The notes below the pieces were generated by a model that was given only the letters and a program-made list of their open reading frames with translations, was not told the DNA's origin and did no database searches. From positions 124,001 to 188,000 of the forward strand of contig NZ_QJJM01000002.1 in assembly GCF_003201955.1 (NCBI RefSeq): 64,000 nucleotides of DNA, written 5' to 3'. Made by a program: the position numbers and the translations under genes. This DNA comes from Blastomonas natatoria (GTDB lineage Bacteria; Pseudomonadota; Alphaproteobacteria; Sphingomonadales; Sphingomonadaceae). Position 1 is the first letter of the stretch. Every line of letters begins with the position of its first letter. This document shows, one piece after another, positions 56,853 to 64,000 of the stretch.

Positions 56853-57023
56853 TCAAGCAGAAGCTCTATTTTCTACGCAGGGAGGATGGCGCCTTTGCTC
56901 GTCAAGCGCGCTACGCCATTTACCGTCCAACACATATTGCCCGCCCATTCGTCGAGCTAATCGGTCGGCAGTACGAGAAACTTCGTCTATGACATCCAGA
57001 GTGCGTTGATCTCTGTCAGTCAT
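56853..57023 (-). CDS. Small 56-residue protein divergent from the AvcD-like gene
   Basis: A short ORF with an excellent ribosome binding site (GGGAG, 7 bases before the ATG at 57023). The product is soluble and charged (MTDRDQRTLDVIDEVSRTADRL...), probably mostly helical. It is not a known domain to me. Its start is only 81 bases from the start of the AvcD-like gene, so the two share a divergent promoter region. Candidates are a partner or antitoxin of the deaminase, or a remnant unrelated to it. An alternative is that the region instead encodes a small RNA on the plus strand, as in AvcI of Vibrio. Confidence that the ORF is translated is moderate. Confidence 0.5.
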   Translation of the reverse strand: MTDRDQRTLDVIDEVSRTADRLARRMGGQYVLDGKWRSALDEQRRHPPCVENRASA

Positions 57024-57104
57024 TTTTCGTCTCCCTTTTTCCGTCGGGTTTTGGATGCCTGAAACCCATGAAATTTTCCAGCCGAAAATCACGAAAGGAA
57101 CAGA

Positions 57105-58679
57105 ATGTCAGACGAGCCGAACGCAATTTCGCACCCGGAGCTGGTGTTTGGCATTGCTGGCCCAATCGGGATTGATATTGACGCAATCTCGCAAACACTC
57201 ACAGCCGCATTACAATCAGTCGATTACCTCACCGTGCCCATCCGCATCACCGCAGAGATCGACGAAGAGATCACCGACGTTATCAGACCCGAGAGCGCCG
57301 ATTACGAATCGGTGATGTCATACAAGATGGACCACGCAAGCGCGGTATGCCGTCGGTATCAATCAGCTGACACACTGATGCGATTTGCAATGCGAGCTAT
57401 CCGGCAGCACAGGGCATCACTCGGTAGCCCGAATCAATCAGATGAACAGCCCGACCAGATTCCCCCAGAGGATCGGGTAGCAGCCAAAACTGCTTATTTG
57501 ATTCGACAATTAAAACGACCTGAAGAAGTCGATCTCATGCGTAAAGTTTATGGGCGACAATTCGTCCTTATCTCTGCTTATGGATCCGCCGATCAGCGAA
57601 AGCGTATTATCGAGCAAAAATTGAAAAGATCGCTTCAGCTTGATGTACCTGAACATGAAATCAGTGCAAAGGCTGACAAGCTCATACATCGAGATATGAA
57701 TGAAGACGGAGACGTTCATGGCCAGCATTTGCGTGAAACTTTTCATCGTGCGGATGTTTTTATCGATGGAATAAATAAGAAGGAAATGGAAGATAAAACT
57801 GTTCGCTTTATCGAAGCTTTATTTGGCAAATCAGATATAGCTCCTACAAAATCAGAGTATGGAATGTACGCGGCAAAATCTGCCTCCCTGCGTTCAAGCG
57901 ACCTATCCCGACAAGTAGGCGCGGCCATTTTCACTCACGATGGAGAACTAATCACCCAAGGTTGCAACGAGGTCCCCAAAGCCTTTGGAGGAACCTATTG
58001 GGATGGCGAAGAACCTGATTTTCGTGACATAAAAATGGGACACGATCCGAACGATATCTTGAAGCGCGAAGTTATTCGTGATCTCCTAGAAAGGCTACTC
58101 CGAGGCGGTATGCTCTCTGAGGAAGCTAAAAATATTGGATCCTCTTCTGATATTGTGGACCGACTCACCCAAAAACGTGGCGCTGATCCAAAAACCGGTG
58201 AAGGTGCGTTACATGGTGCCCAGATCACTGATCTGACCGAATATGGCCGCGTCGTCCACGCTGAGATGTGCGCCATCTGCGATGCCGCTCGACTTGGTCG
58301 ATCAATAAAAGGGGGGACACTTTATTGCACCACTTTTCCATGCCACAATTGCACAAAGCATATACTCGCATCAGGTATATCAAAAGTCATCTATATGGAA
58401 CCATATCCAAAAAGTAAGGCCAAAGAACTTCACGAGAATGAAATAGAGATCGAAAACGAAAGCAGCGAACGCGTATCTTATTTACCATTTCTGGGAATAT
58501 CACCGTACCGATACAGAGACATATTCCAAAAAGGCCGCAGAAAAAAGGATGGAATTGCTGTGGAATGGTATGCGAACGTCCCAAGACCGATGATTGACGT
58601 TCCCGTCCCAACTTATGTCGATCTTGAAAAATGGGAATACGGATTACTGCTCGGCCAATTCCAATCCATATCACCATAG
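57105..58679 (+). CDS. avcD: AvcD-like antiphage deoxycytidylate/dCTP deaminase
   Basis: A 524-residue two-domain protein, close to the known AvcD length. The N-terminal domain is P-loop kinase-like with a degenerate loop (GIAGPIGIDID, residues 16-26, no Lys). The C-terminal deoxycytidylate deaminase domain begins LSRQVGAAIFTHDGELITQGCNE and carries the zinc motif H385-A-E387 (catalytic Glu) with C413 and C416 (FPCHNCTKH). In Vibrio and E. coli AvcD depletes dCTP/dCMP during phage infection and is held silent by the AvcI RNA. The gene is AT-rich compared with its surroundings, so horizontal transfer is likely. AAAGGA lies 5 bases before the ATG. Housekeeping dCMP deaminase is unlikely given the size and N-terminal domain. 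Confidence 0.85.
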   Translation: MSDEPNAISHPELVFGIAGPIGIDIDAISQTLTAALQSVDYLTVPIRITAEIDEEITDVIRPESADYESVMSYKMDHASAVCRRYQSADTLMRFAMRAIRQHRASLGSPNQSDEQPDQIPPEDRVAAKTAYLIRQLKRPEEVDLMRKVYGRQFVLISAYGSADQRKRIIEQKLKRSLQLDVPEHEISAKADKLIHRDMNEDGDVHGQHLRETFHRADVFIDGINKKEMEDKTVRFIEALFGKSDIAPTKSEYGMYAAKSASLRSSDLSRQVGAAIFTHDGELITQGCNEVPKAFGGTYWDGEEPDFRDIKMGHDPNDILKREVIRDLLERLLRGGMLSEEAKNIGSSSDIVDRLTQKRGADPKTGEGALHGAQITDLTEYGRVVHAEMCAICDAARLGRSIKGGTLYCTTFPCHNCTKHILASGISKVIYMEPYPKSKAKELHENEIEIENESSERVSYLPFLGISPYRYRDIFQKGRRKKDGIAVEWYANVPRPMIDVPVPTYVDLEKWEYGLLLGQFQSISP

Positions 58680-58703
58680 TGGCTAAATAAAAATCAAATC
58701 AGC

Positions 58704-58886
58704 TCCACCTCAATAATTTCCCCGCCCCGGACCCTCTGACGTACTGGGGCATGCCACGCCCGATTCTCGGAGGGCCTTATGCGTATCTGTTCGTACATCC
58801 CATCATCGGTTAAGCGGGGCGGAGAATGCGGGGACATGGCCTCGCGCCTGGCTGGCCTATCTCACCGGGCCTTCGTGGCGCACCGG
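58704..58886 (+). pseudogene. Decayed copy of the bchE promoter region and 5' end
   Basis: These 183 bases match 59850-60040 (the bchE leader and first 110 coding bases) along almost their whole length. Shared landmarks are TCCACCTCAAT, a GGAGG ribosome binding site, ATGCGTATC and a nearly identical 46-base tail including GCGGGGACATGGCCTC and TGGCCTATCTCACCGGGCC. The copy has a one-base deletion after the start codon and an in-frame TAA, so it cannot encode a protein. It ends 61 bases before the hydroxylase gene. The rest of the gap 58680-58947 holds no gene. Confidence 0.8.
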
Positions 58887-58947
58887 TAAATGATTTGTTG
58901 AGAACACCCACGCTACACACCATCGCAACCTCCAGCGGAGATGGTGC

Positions 58948-59817
58948 TTGGAATTCTCGCTCGATCCGATGCGGTTATGGGAGCTGCGATCCTTCCAGGT
59001 GATCGTCGGCACGGCGGCGGTCACGCTGCTGGTCGCGCTGGTCGGCGGATATCGGGCGTGGGTGTCGCGCAAGGCGCTGGCCAATAGCGGGGTCAGCGTG
59101 CTGTTCTGGCTGACCAACCTGCTGCTGCTGCCCTGGCTGGCGCTGGCGACTGCCGGCTTCCTCATGGCCTATGAGGCGCTCGGCCTGCCGGGCCTGCCGT
59201 CCTCGGTCTGGCAGGATGTGCCGTTCCCGCTGCTGGTGGTCATCGCCTTTGTCGCCAAGGAATTCTGGCTCTACTGGTCGCATCGCTGGCTGCACAGCCG
59301 CTGGGGCTGGCCGATCCACGCCATTCACCATAGCGACACGCATGTGAACGGCCTCACCCAGTGGCGCATCCATCTGCTCGAGGCGGTGGTGATGCGGCTG
59401 TTCGCACTGGGGATGATCGGCTGGATGGGCCTGCCACCCGCAGCCGCCGCAGCCAGCACGCTCGCGGTGCTGATCCATTCGGCCTATGTCCATTCGCCGC
59501 TGGACTGGGACCATGGCCCCTTGCGCATGGTCATTGCCAGCCCGCGCTTCCACCGCTGGCACCATCTCGATGCCGAGCCTGCCTATAACACCAATCTGGC
59601 CAATGCCTTGCCGATCTACGACTGGATGTTCGGCACCTATCGCGCGCCGCACGTGATCGATGCGCCCATGGGCGCCAGGAGCGCGGGCGTACCCGATACC
59701 GATTTCGTCGCGCTGTGGATGTACCCGTTCCGCGAGTGGGCGCGGATGATCGGGGAGATGGCGGGGGTGCGGCCACCTTCGCCAGAAAAGCCCCCCGCTA
59801 GCCCGGAAGGGGCGTGA
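58948..59817 (+). CDS. Sterol desaturase/fatty acid hydroxylase superfamily protein
   Basis: A 289-residue membrane protein starting from TTG with GGAG 7 bases upstream (next in-frame ATG at 58969). Three helices precede the di-iron histidine boxes H112RWLH116, H124AIHH128 and H202RWHH206, typical of the family that hydroxylates or desaturates sterols, fatty acids and carotenoids. The substrate is unknown; the place next to bch genes makes a carotenoid or lipid role possible. It is framed by the decayed bchE copy upstream and intact bchE downstream, so a duplication probably moved or enclosed it. Confidence 0.85.
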   Translation: MEFSLDPMRLWELRSFQVIVGTAAVTLLVALVGGYRAWVSRKALANSGVSVLFWLTNLLLLPWLALATAGFLMAYEALGLPGLPSSVWQDVPFPLLVVIAFVAKEFWLYWSHRWLHSRWGWPIHAIHHSDTHVNGLTQWRIHLLEAVVMRLFALGMIGWMGLPPAAAAASTLAVLIHSAYVHSPLDWDHGPLRMVIASPRFHRWHHLDAEPAYNTNLANALPIYDWMFGTYRAPHVIDAPMGARSAGVPDTDFVALWMYPFREWARMIGEMAGVRPPSPEKPPASPEGA

Positions 59818-59930
59818 CCAGGGGTCGGCGGCCCCTACCGGAATTTTGATCCACCTCAATGATCGCACCCTGCCCCTCCCGCATGCTCTGACATGACGGG
59901 GCATCTCCCCCGAGTCTCCGGAGGGGCCCC

Positions 59931-61550
59931 ATGCGTATCCTGTTCGTGCATCCCAATTATCGTTCGGGCGGGGCTGAGATTGCGGGGACATGGCCTCCCG
60001 CCTGGGTGGCCTATCTCACCGGGCCGCTGCGGCGCGCCGGCTTTGACGACATCCATTTCATCGACGCGATGACCGAAGGGGTGTCGGATGACGATCTCGC
60101 CGCACGCATGGCAGCGCTTCAGCCCGATCTCGTCGGCACCACCGCGATCACGCCCAGCATCTATGCGGCCGAGCGCGTGCTGGAGATCGCCGCGCTCACC
60201 GTGCCGCACGCGGTGCGCGTGCTGGGCGGGGTGCATGCGACCTTCATGTACAAGCAGGTGCTGGTAGAAGCGCCGCATATCGATGTCATTGTCCGCGGCG
60301 AGGGCGAGAATATCGCGGTCGAGCTGTTCGGCGCGATCCAGCGCGGGCGCTATCTCGAGGAGCGCGGCGAGATCGCGGGCCTCGCGTACCGGGAGGGCGA
60401 TGCGATCGTCGCGACCAGGGCGGCCGAGACGATCAAGGACATGGACAGCCTGAAGCCCGATTGGGACATTCTCGACTGGAAGCAATATACCTATATCCCG
60501 CTCGGCACGCGCGTCGCCATCCCCAATCTGGCGCGCGGCTGTCCGTTCACCTGCAGCTTCTGTTCGCAATGGAAATTCTGGCGCGATTATCGCGTGCGCG
60601 ATCCCAAGAAGGTCGTCGACGAGATTGAGGAGCTACACGAGAAGCACGGCGTCGGCTTCTTCATCCTCGCCGACGAGGAGCCGACGATCAACCGCAAGAA
60701 ATTCATCGAATTCTGCCAGGAGCTGATCGATCGCGGCCTGCCGGACAAGGTGAAATGGGGCATCAACACCCGCGTCACCGATATCTATCGCGACAAGGAG
60801 CTGCTCAAATTCTATCGCTCCGCAGGGCTCGTGCATGTGAGCCTCGGCACCGAGGCGGCGGCGCAGATGCGGCTCGACCTGTTCAACAAGGAAACCAAGG
60901 TCGAGGAGAACAAGACCGCGATCCGCCTGCTGCGCGAGGCCGATATCTTCGTCGAGGCGCAGTTCATCGTGGGCCTCGAGAACGAGACGGCCGAGACGCT
61001 CGAGGAAAGCTGGCGCATGGCCTGGGACTGGCAGCCGGACCTCGCCAACTGGTCGATGTACACGCCCTGGCCGTTCACCCCGCTGTTCGAGGAGCTGAAG
61101 GACAAGGTCGAGGTCCATGATTTCAGCAAGTACAATTTCGTCACCCCGATCATGAAACCCGCAGCGATGGAGCGCGGCGAGCTGCTCGACCGCGTGATGG
61201 CCAATTACCGCCGATTCTACATGCGCAAGGCCCTGTTCCATTATCCCTGGCGCGGCACCGGTTTCCGGCGGCGCTATCTGCTGGGCTGCCTCTATGCGTT
61301 CCTGCGCGCGGGCTTCCGCCGCACCTTCTATGATCTGGGCAAGGCGGGCTATTGGGGGCCGCAGACCGCGAAGAGCGTCGACTTCCATTTCGACGAGAAG
61401 CGCATCGCGGTCGAGAATGCCGCGACCGACTGGGAAACGGCGGCGGACCGCGCCGCGCGTGCCGGGGAACGCCGCGCTGCCGTCCGCGCGCAGATGAAGG
61501 AGCGCGCAAGGGATCGCATCGAGCTGAGTGCAGCGCCGAAGGGCGAGTGA
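59931..61550 (+). CDS. bchE: Mg-protoporphyrin IX monomethyl ester anaerobic oxidative cyclase
   Basis: A 539-residue radical SAM enzyme with an N-terminal B12-binding domain ([19 protein letters not shown], then [17 protein letters not shown]) and the iron-sulfur motif C204-x3-C208-x2-C211 ([17 protein letters not shown]). It forms the isocyclic ring of bacteriochlorophyll using water-derived oxygen, the oxygen-independent route. A strong GGAGG site precedes the ATG. The 5' end exists a second time as a decayed copy at 58704-58886. The next gene is bchJ, one base after the stop. This pair implies a photosynthesis gene cluster to the right of the window. Confidence 0.93.
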   Translation: MRILFVHPNYRSGGAEIAGTWPPAWVAYLTGPLRRAGFDDIHFIDAMTEGVSDDDLAARMAALQPDLVGTTAITPSIYAAERVLEIAALTVPHAVRVLGGVHATFMYKQVLVEAPHIDVIVRGEGENIAVELFGAIQRGRYLEERGEIAGLAYREGDAIVATRAAETIKDMDSLKPDWDILDWKQYTYIPLGTRVAIPNLARGCPFTCSFCSQWKFWRDYRVRDPKKVVDEIEELHEKHGVGFFILADEEPTINRKKFIEFCQELIDRGLPDKVKWGINTRVTDIYRDKELLKFYRSAGLVHVSLGTEAAAQMRLDLFNKETKVEENKTAIRLLREADIFVEAQFIVGLENETAETLEESWRMAWDWQPDLANWSMYTPWPFTPLFEELKDKVEVHDFSKYNFVTPIMKPAAMERGELLDRVMANYRRFYMRKALFHYPWRGTGFRRRYLLGCLYAFLRAGFRRTFYDLGKAGYWGPQTAKSVDFHFDEKRIAVENAATDWETAADRAARAGERRAAVRAQMKERARDRIELSAAPKGE

Positions 61551-61551
61551 G

Positions 61552-62292
61552 GTGGCTGACGCTCCCTCGCGCGCTGGCAGTGTGCAGGCGCACACGGGCG
61601 CGCTGATCGGTCCCAATGCCGTGCTGCAACTGGCATGGGCGATGGAGGGCACGATCGGCGCAGACGCGGCGCGCGAGGTCCTGGAGGTGGCGGGCATCGA
61701 CGCGCTCCCCTCGGGCGAGACGATGATCGCGGAAGCCGAGGCGCTGCGCCTGCATCAGGCGCTGGCGATACTGCACCCGGACGCGGCGGAGCAGATCGCC
61801 GAGGCGGCAGCAATCGGCACGGCGGACTATATCATCGCCCACCGCATCCCGCGCCTTGCCGCGATGGCCTTGCGCTGGCTCCCCGCCCCCCTCGCCGCGC
61901 GGCTGCTGATGCGTGCCATCGAGCGGCACGCCTGGACGTTCGTAGGCGCAGGGCATTTCACCGTCACCGGGCCATGGCATTTCATCATCGACCGGTCCCG
62001 CTCAGGCGATGCGACCGACCCGCCCGACACCCTGTTCCTATGGTATGCGCACGTTTTCGCGCGGCTCTATTCGCGGCTGGTGCGCGCGCGGTCAGGCTGC
62101 ACCGGTGCCGCGCCCGATCCGCGCTATCCCTCGCGCTGGCACTATCGCATCGCGCCGGTCACAACTGGCGCAGCGCCCGCGCGGGCCGCGCCGCCAGCAC
62201 GGGGAGCGATCCGGCAATCCCCAGCCCCAGCGTCAGCAGCGCGCCTCCACCCAGAGTCATCAGCACCACCGGCCAGTCGGGTGCCCAGTTGA
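61552..62292 (+). CDS. bchJ: Bacteriochlorophyll 4-vinyl reductase-type protein (V4R domain)
   Basis: A 246-residue protein from a GTG one base after the bchE stop, so coupled to it. Residues 10-200 form the BchJ/V4R domain (LIGPNAVLQLAWAMEG, HPDAAEQIAEAAAIGTADYIIAHRIP, AFVGAGHFTVTGPW-like stretch, ARSGCTGAAPDPRYPSRWHY). The last 45 residues (ITTGAA-like, Ala/Pro-rich) look non-native because they overlap the 3' end of the convergent permease gene by 134 bases. Either a stop was lost or the tail is a read-through. BchJ assists 8-vinyl (4-vinyl) reduction in bacteriochlorophyll synthesis. The function as a reductase is debated. Confidence 0.8.
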   Translation: MADAPSRAGSVQAHTGALIGPNAVLQLAWAMEGTIGADAAREVLEVAGIDALPSGETMIAEAEALRLHQALAILHPDAAEQIAEAAAIGTADYIIAHRIPRLAAMALRWLPAPLAARLLMRAIERHAWTFVGAGHFTVTGPWHFIIDRSRSGDATDPPDTLFLWYAHVFARLYSRLVRARSGCTGAAPDPRYPSRWHYRIAPVTTGAAPARAAPPARGAIRQSPAPASAARLHPESSAPPASRVPS

Positions 62293-64000
62293 AGCTGAAG
62301 ATCTGGGTGATGACATACCAGGCAGCGGTCAGCCCCAGCGCGAGCGCGACCAGCGCCAGCAGCGCGGCGAGCAGGCCATATTCGAGCGCCTGGGCCGACA
62401 GGATCTGCCTTCGCGTCGCGCCCAGCGTCTTCAGGATCACGCTGTCATAGATGCGCGCCTGACGGCTGGCGGCGATCGCGCCGATCAGCACCGCGATGCC
62501 GGAGAGGATCGCGATCGACCCGGCGGCGGCAATGGCGGTGGCGACCTGCGTCAGGATCGTCGTCACCTGGCCGATCACGTCGCGCACCTCGATCACCGAG
62601 CTTGAGGCGAACCCGGCGAGCACCGCCTTGCTGACGGCGCGCTCCTTGACGTCCGCGTCCGCCATGCCCTTGAGCGAGACCGTCGCGGCGAGGTTGTGCG
62701 GCGCATCGCGCAGCGTGTTGGGGCTGAACACCATAGTGTAGTTGAAACCCATCGTGTCCCAGTTGATCTGGCGAAGCGAGGCGATCTTCGCGGTGAATTC
62801 GCGCCCCAGCAGGCTGACGGTCAGGCTGTCGCCGACCTTCAGATCGAGGATTCGCGCCATCTCGCGATCGACCGAGACCAACGGCGGTCCGTCATAGCCT
62901 TTCGGCCACCATTTGCCCTCGACCAGTTCGCTCCCCTCCGGCAGGGTTTCGGCGTAGGTCAGCCCCCGCTCGCCACGCAGCACCCAGGCGTTCTCCGGAA
63001 TGTCCTTGAGATCGGCGACGCGGATGTCCTTGTAGCCGGTAATCGTCCCGCGCAGCGAGGGCACCGCGTTGACCTTCGCCCCGGGTGCGGCCTGCTCGAC
63101 CGTCCGGCGGAACTCCTCGCCCCGCGCCACCGGCACGTCGAGCACGAACAGGTTTGGCGCTTCCTTGGGCACAGTGCGGGTGATCTCGTTGGTCAGGCTG
63201 GTCTGGATGCCCGCAAGGATCACGAACAGGGTGAGGCCCAGCCCCAGTGCCACCACGAGCTGCCCGGTCTGCGCGCCCGGACGGTGGAGGTTGGCGAGCG
63301 CCAGCCGCAGCAACGGAGCCTTGGGACGCGGCAGGCGCGCGGCGGCCCAGCGGATCGCCCAGCCTATGCCGGCGAGCATCAGCAGCACGCCGGTCGCCGC
63401 CGCCATGAACCAGGCGGAGAACACCGCCTCGCGCGCGGTCACCAGCGCCAGCGTGACGATGCCTGCAATGCCCACGCCGACCGCGATCAGCGTCGCACGA
63501 TCGGGCCAGCGATTGCCCTCGATCAGCGATCGGAACAGCCCTGCTGCGGGCACATGCCGCGCGCGCGCCAGCGGCGGCAGCGCGAAGATGAACGCGATCA
63601 GCAGGCCATAGGCAGCGCTCACCGCCAGCGGTAGCGGATGGATCGCAAAGCCCGGCTTGACCGGCAGCACATCGCCCGCCGCTGCGATGATCGCAGGCGG
63701 GATCAGCGCGCCCGCGACAAGCCCGCCCAATATGGCGAGCGCCGACACCGCGAGGATCTGCACGAGGTATATCCTCAATATGTCGCCCGAACCCGCGCCC
63801 AGAATCTTGAGCGTGGCGATGCCCTGGCGCTTGGTGGCGAGATACGATGCCACGCCATTGCCGACGCCGATGCCTGCAATCACGAGGGCCGCGAGCCCCA
63901 CCAGCGACAGGAACTGGCCCATGCGTTCGATGAAGCGCGCCGTCCCCGGTGCGCCCCGTTCGCGGTCGCGCAGTTCCAGGCCTGCTTCGGGAAACTCTGC
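62159..64000 (-). CDS. ABC transporter permease, FtsX/MacB-like (N-terminal part outside window)
   Basis: 613 residues are visible and the frame runs off the right edge, so the first part is missing. Two FtsX domains are present: GVASYLATKRQGIATLKILGAGSG with four helices, and a second near the C-terminus with ASRQARIYDSVILKTLGATRRQILSAQALEYGLLAAL. A long periplasmic segment lies between them. This is the YbbP-like type of permease found with a YbbA-like ATPase, probably for lipid or lipoprotein-related export. The ATPase gene is expected beyond the edge. The stop lies 134 bases inside the convergent bchJ frame. Confidence 0.88.
   Translation of the reverse strand, partial: AEFPEAGLELRDRERGAPGTARFIERMGQFLSLVGLAALVIAGIGVGNGVASYLATKRQGIATLKILGAGSGDILRIYLVQILAVSALAILGGLVAGALIPPAIIAAAGDVLPVKPGFAIHPLPLAVSAAYGLLIAFIFALPPLARARHVPAAGLFRSLIEGNRWPDRATLIAVGVGIAGIVTLALVTAREAVFSAWFMAAATGVLLMLAGIGWAIRWAAARLPRPKAPLLRLALANLHRPGAQTGQLVVALGLGLTLFVILAGIQTSLTNEITRTVPKEAPNLFVLDVPVARGEEFRRTVEQAAPGAKVNAVPSLRGTITGYKDIRVADLKDIPENAWVLRGERGLTYAETLPEGSELVEGKWWPKGYDGPPLVSVDREMARILDLKVGDSLTVSLLGREFTAKIASLRQINWDTMGFNYTMVFSPNTLRDAPHNLAATVSLKGMADADVKERAVSKAVLAGFASSSVIEVRDVIGQVTTILTQVATAIAAAGSIAILSGIAVLIGAIAASRQARIYDSVILKTLGATRRQILSAQALEYGLLAALLALVALALGLTAAWYVITQIFSFNWAPDWPVVLMTLGGGALLTLGLGIAGSLPVLAARPARALRQL

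Noticed and set aside
57105-58679. Housekeeping dCMP deaminase as an explanation for the 524-residue deaminase
   Set aside because: Ordinary dCMP deaminases are about 150-200 residues long and lack the N-terminal kinase-like domain seen here.

Overview
This 64 kb window is a high-GC, densely coded chromosomal segment from an alphaproteobacterium, most likely a sphingomonad (Sphingomonadaceae). The inference rests on gene content: an exosortase A (XrtA) exopolysaccharide locus of the sphingomonad type, a SciP/DUF1153 cell-cycle protein, a DUF4167 protein, the order mdh-sucD-sucA-sucB-lpd with sucC split off, and bchE-bchJ at the right edge, which points to a photosynthesis gene cluster and an aerobic anoxygenic phototrophic lifestyle. 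No rRNA, tRNA, CRISPR array, insertion sequence or integrase was recognised.

Layout. 1-3 kb: surface-polysaccharide modification genes (methyltransferase, GNAT/CelD-like acyltransferase, WalW-like deacetylase). 3.4-11.3 kb: TCA-cycle block mdh, sucD, sucA, sucB, lpd. 11.4-15 kb: TRIC-type channel, two related secreted proteins, chromate transporter. 15-21.3 kb (minus strand): etfBA, sucC, ppa with a small lipoprotein, M61 peptidase. 21.4-29.3 kb: hisS-prfA-prmC, DUF4167 gene, sciP, mnmA, AlgE-like outer-membrane protein. 29.3-42.2 kb: one minus-strand locus of ten XrtA-associated genes (export protein, chain-length factor, tyrosine autokinase, outer-membrane protein, ATPase, deacetylase, FemAB-like protein, glycosyltransferase, exosortase A-EpsI fusion, asparagine synthase-like amidotransferase). 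42.4-53.8 kb: accessory region rich in palindromic repeats, with a divergent MerA-like flavoprotein/ArsM pair, SDR, M20 amidohydrolase, a crotonase/isomerase/GST group, an atypical response regulator and an AlaC-like aminotransferase. 53.9-56.8 kb: PHA synthase and phasin. 56.8-58.7 kb: an AT-richer island with an AvcD-like antiphage dCTP/dCMP deaminase and a divergent 56-residue ORF. 58.7-64 kb: a decayed copy of the bchE 5' end, a fatty-acid-hydroxylase-family protein, bchE, bchJ and the C-terminal part of an FtsX-family permease.

How the genes work together. The TCA enzymes form an almost complete 2-oxoglutarate-to-succinate and malate-to-oxaloacetate module, and Lpd supplies E3. EtfAB would feed electrons from acyl-CoA oxidation to quinone. 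The XrtA locus would build and export an exopolysaccharide and sort PEP-CTERM proteins, although no PEP-CTERM substrate was seen here. PhaC and phasin make and coat storage granules; the phasin gene has a well-formed promoter bracketed by two nearly identical 15-bp repeats that look like a PhaR operator.

Most notable points: the AvcD-like defence gene with a possible regulatory partner in the 0.3 kb upstream; the duplicated and decayed bchE leader upstream of the hydroxylase gene; the MerA-like/ArsM pair whose flavoprotein lacks the usual catalytic histidine; a phasin with a histone-like tail and an internal start; and several families of palindromic repeats, one of them present three times at exactly 81 bp.
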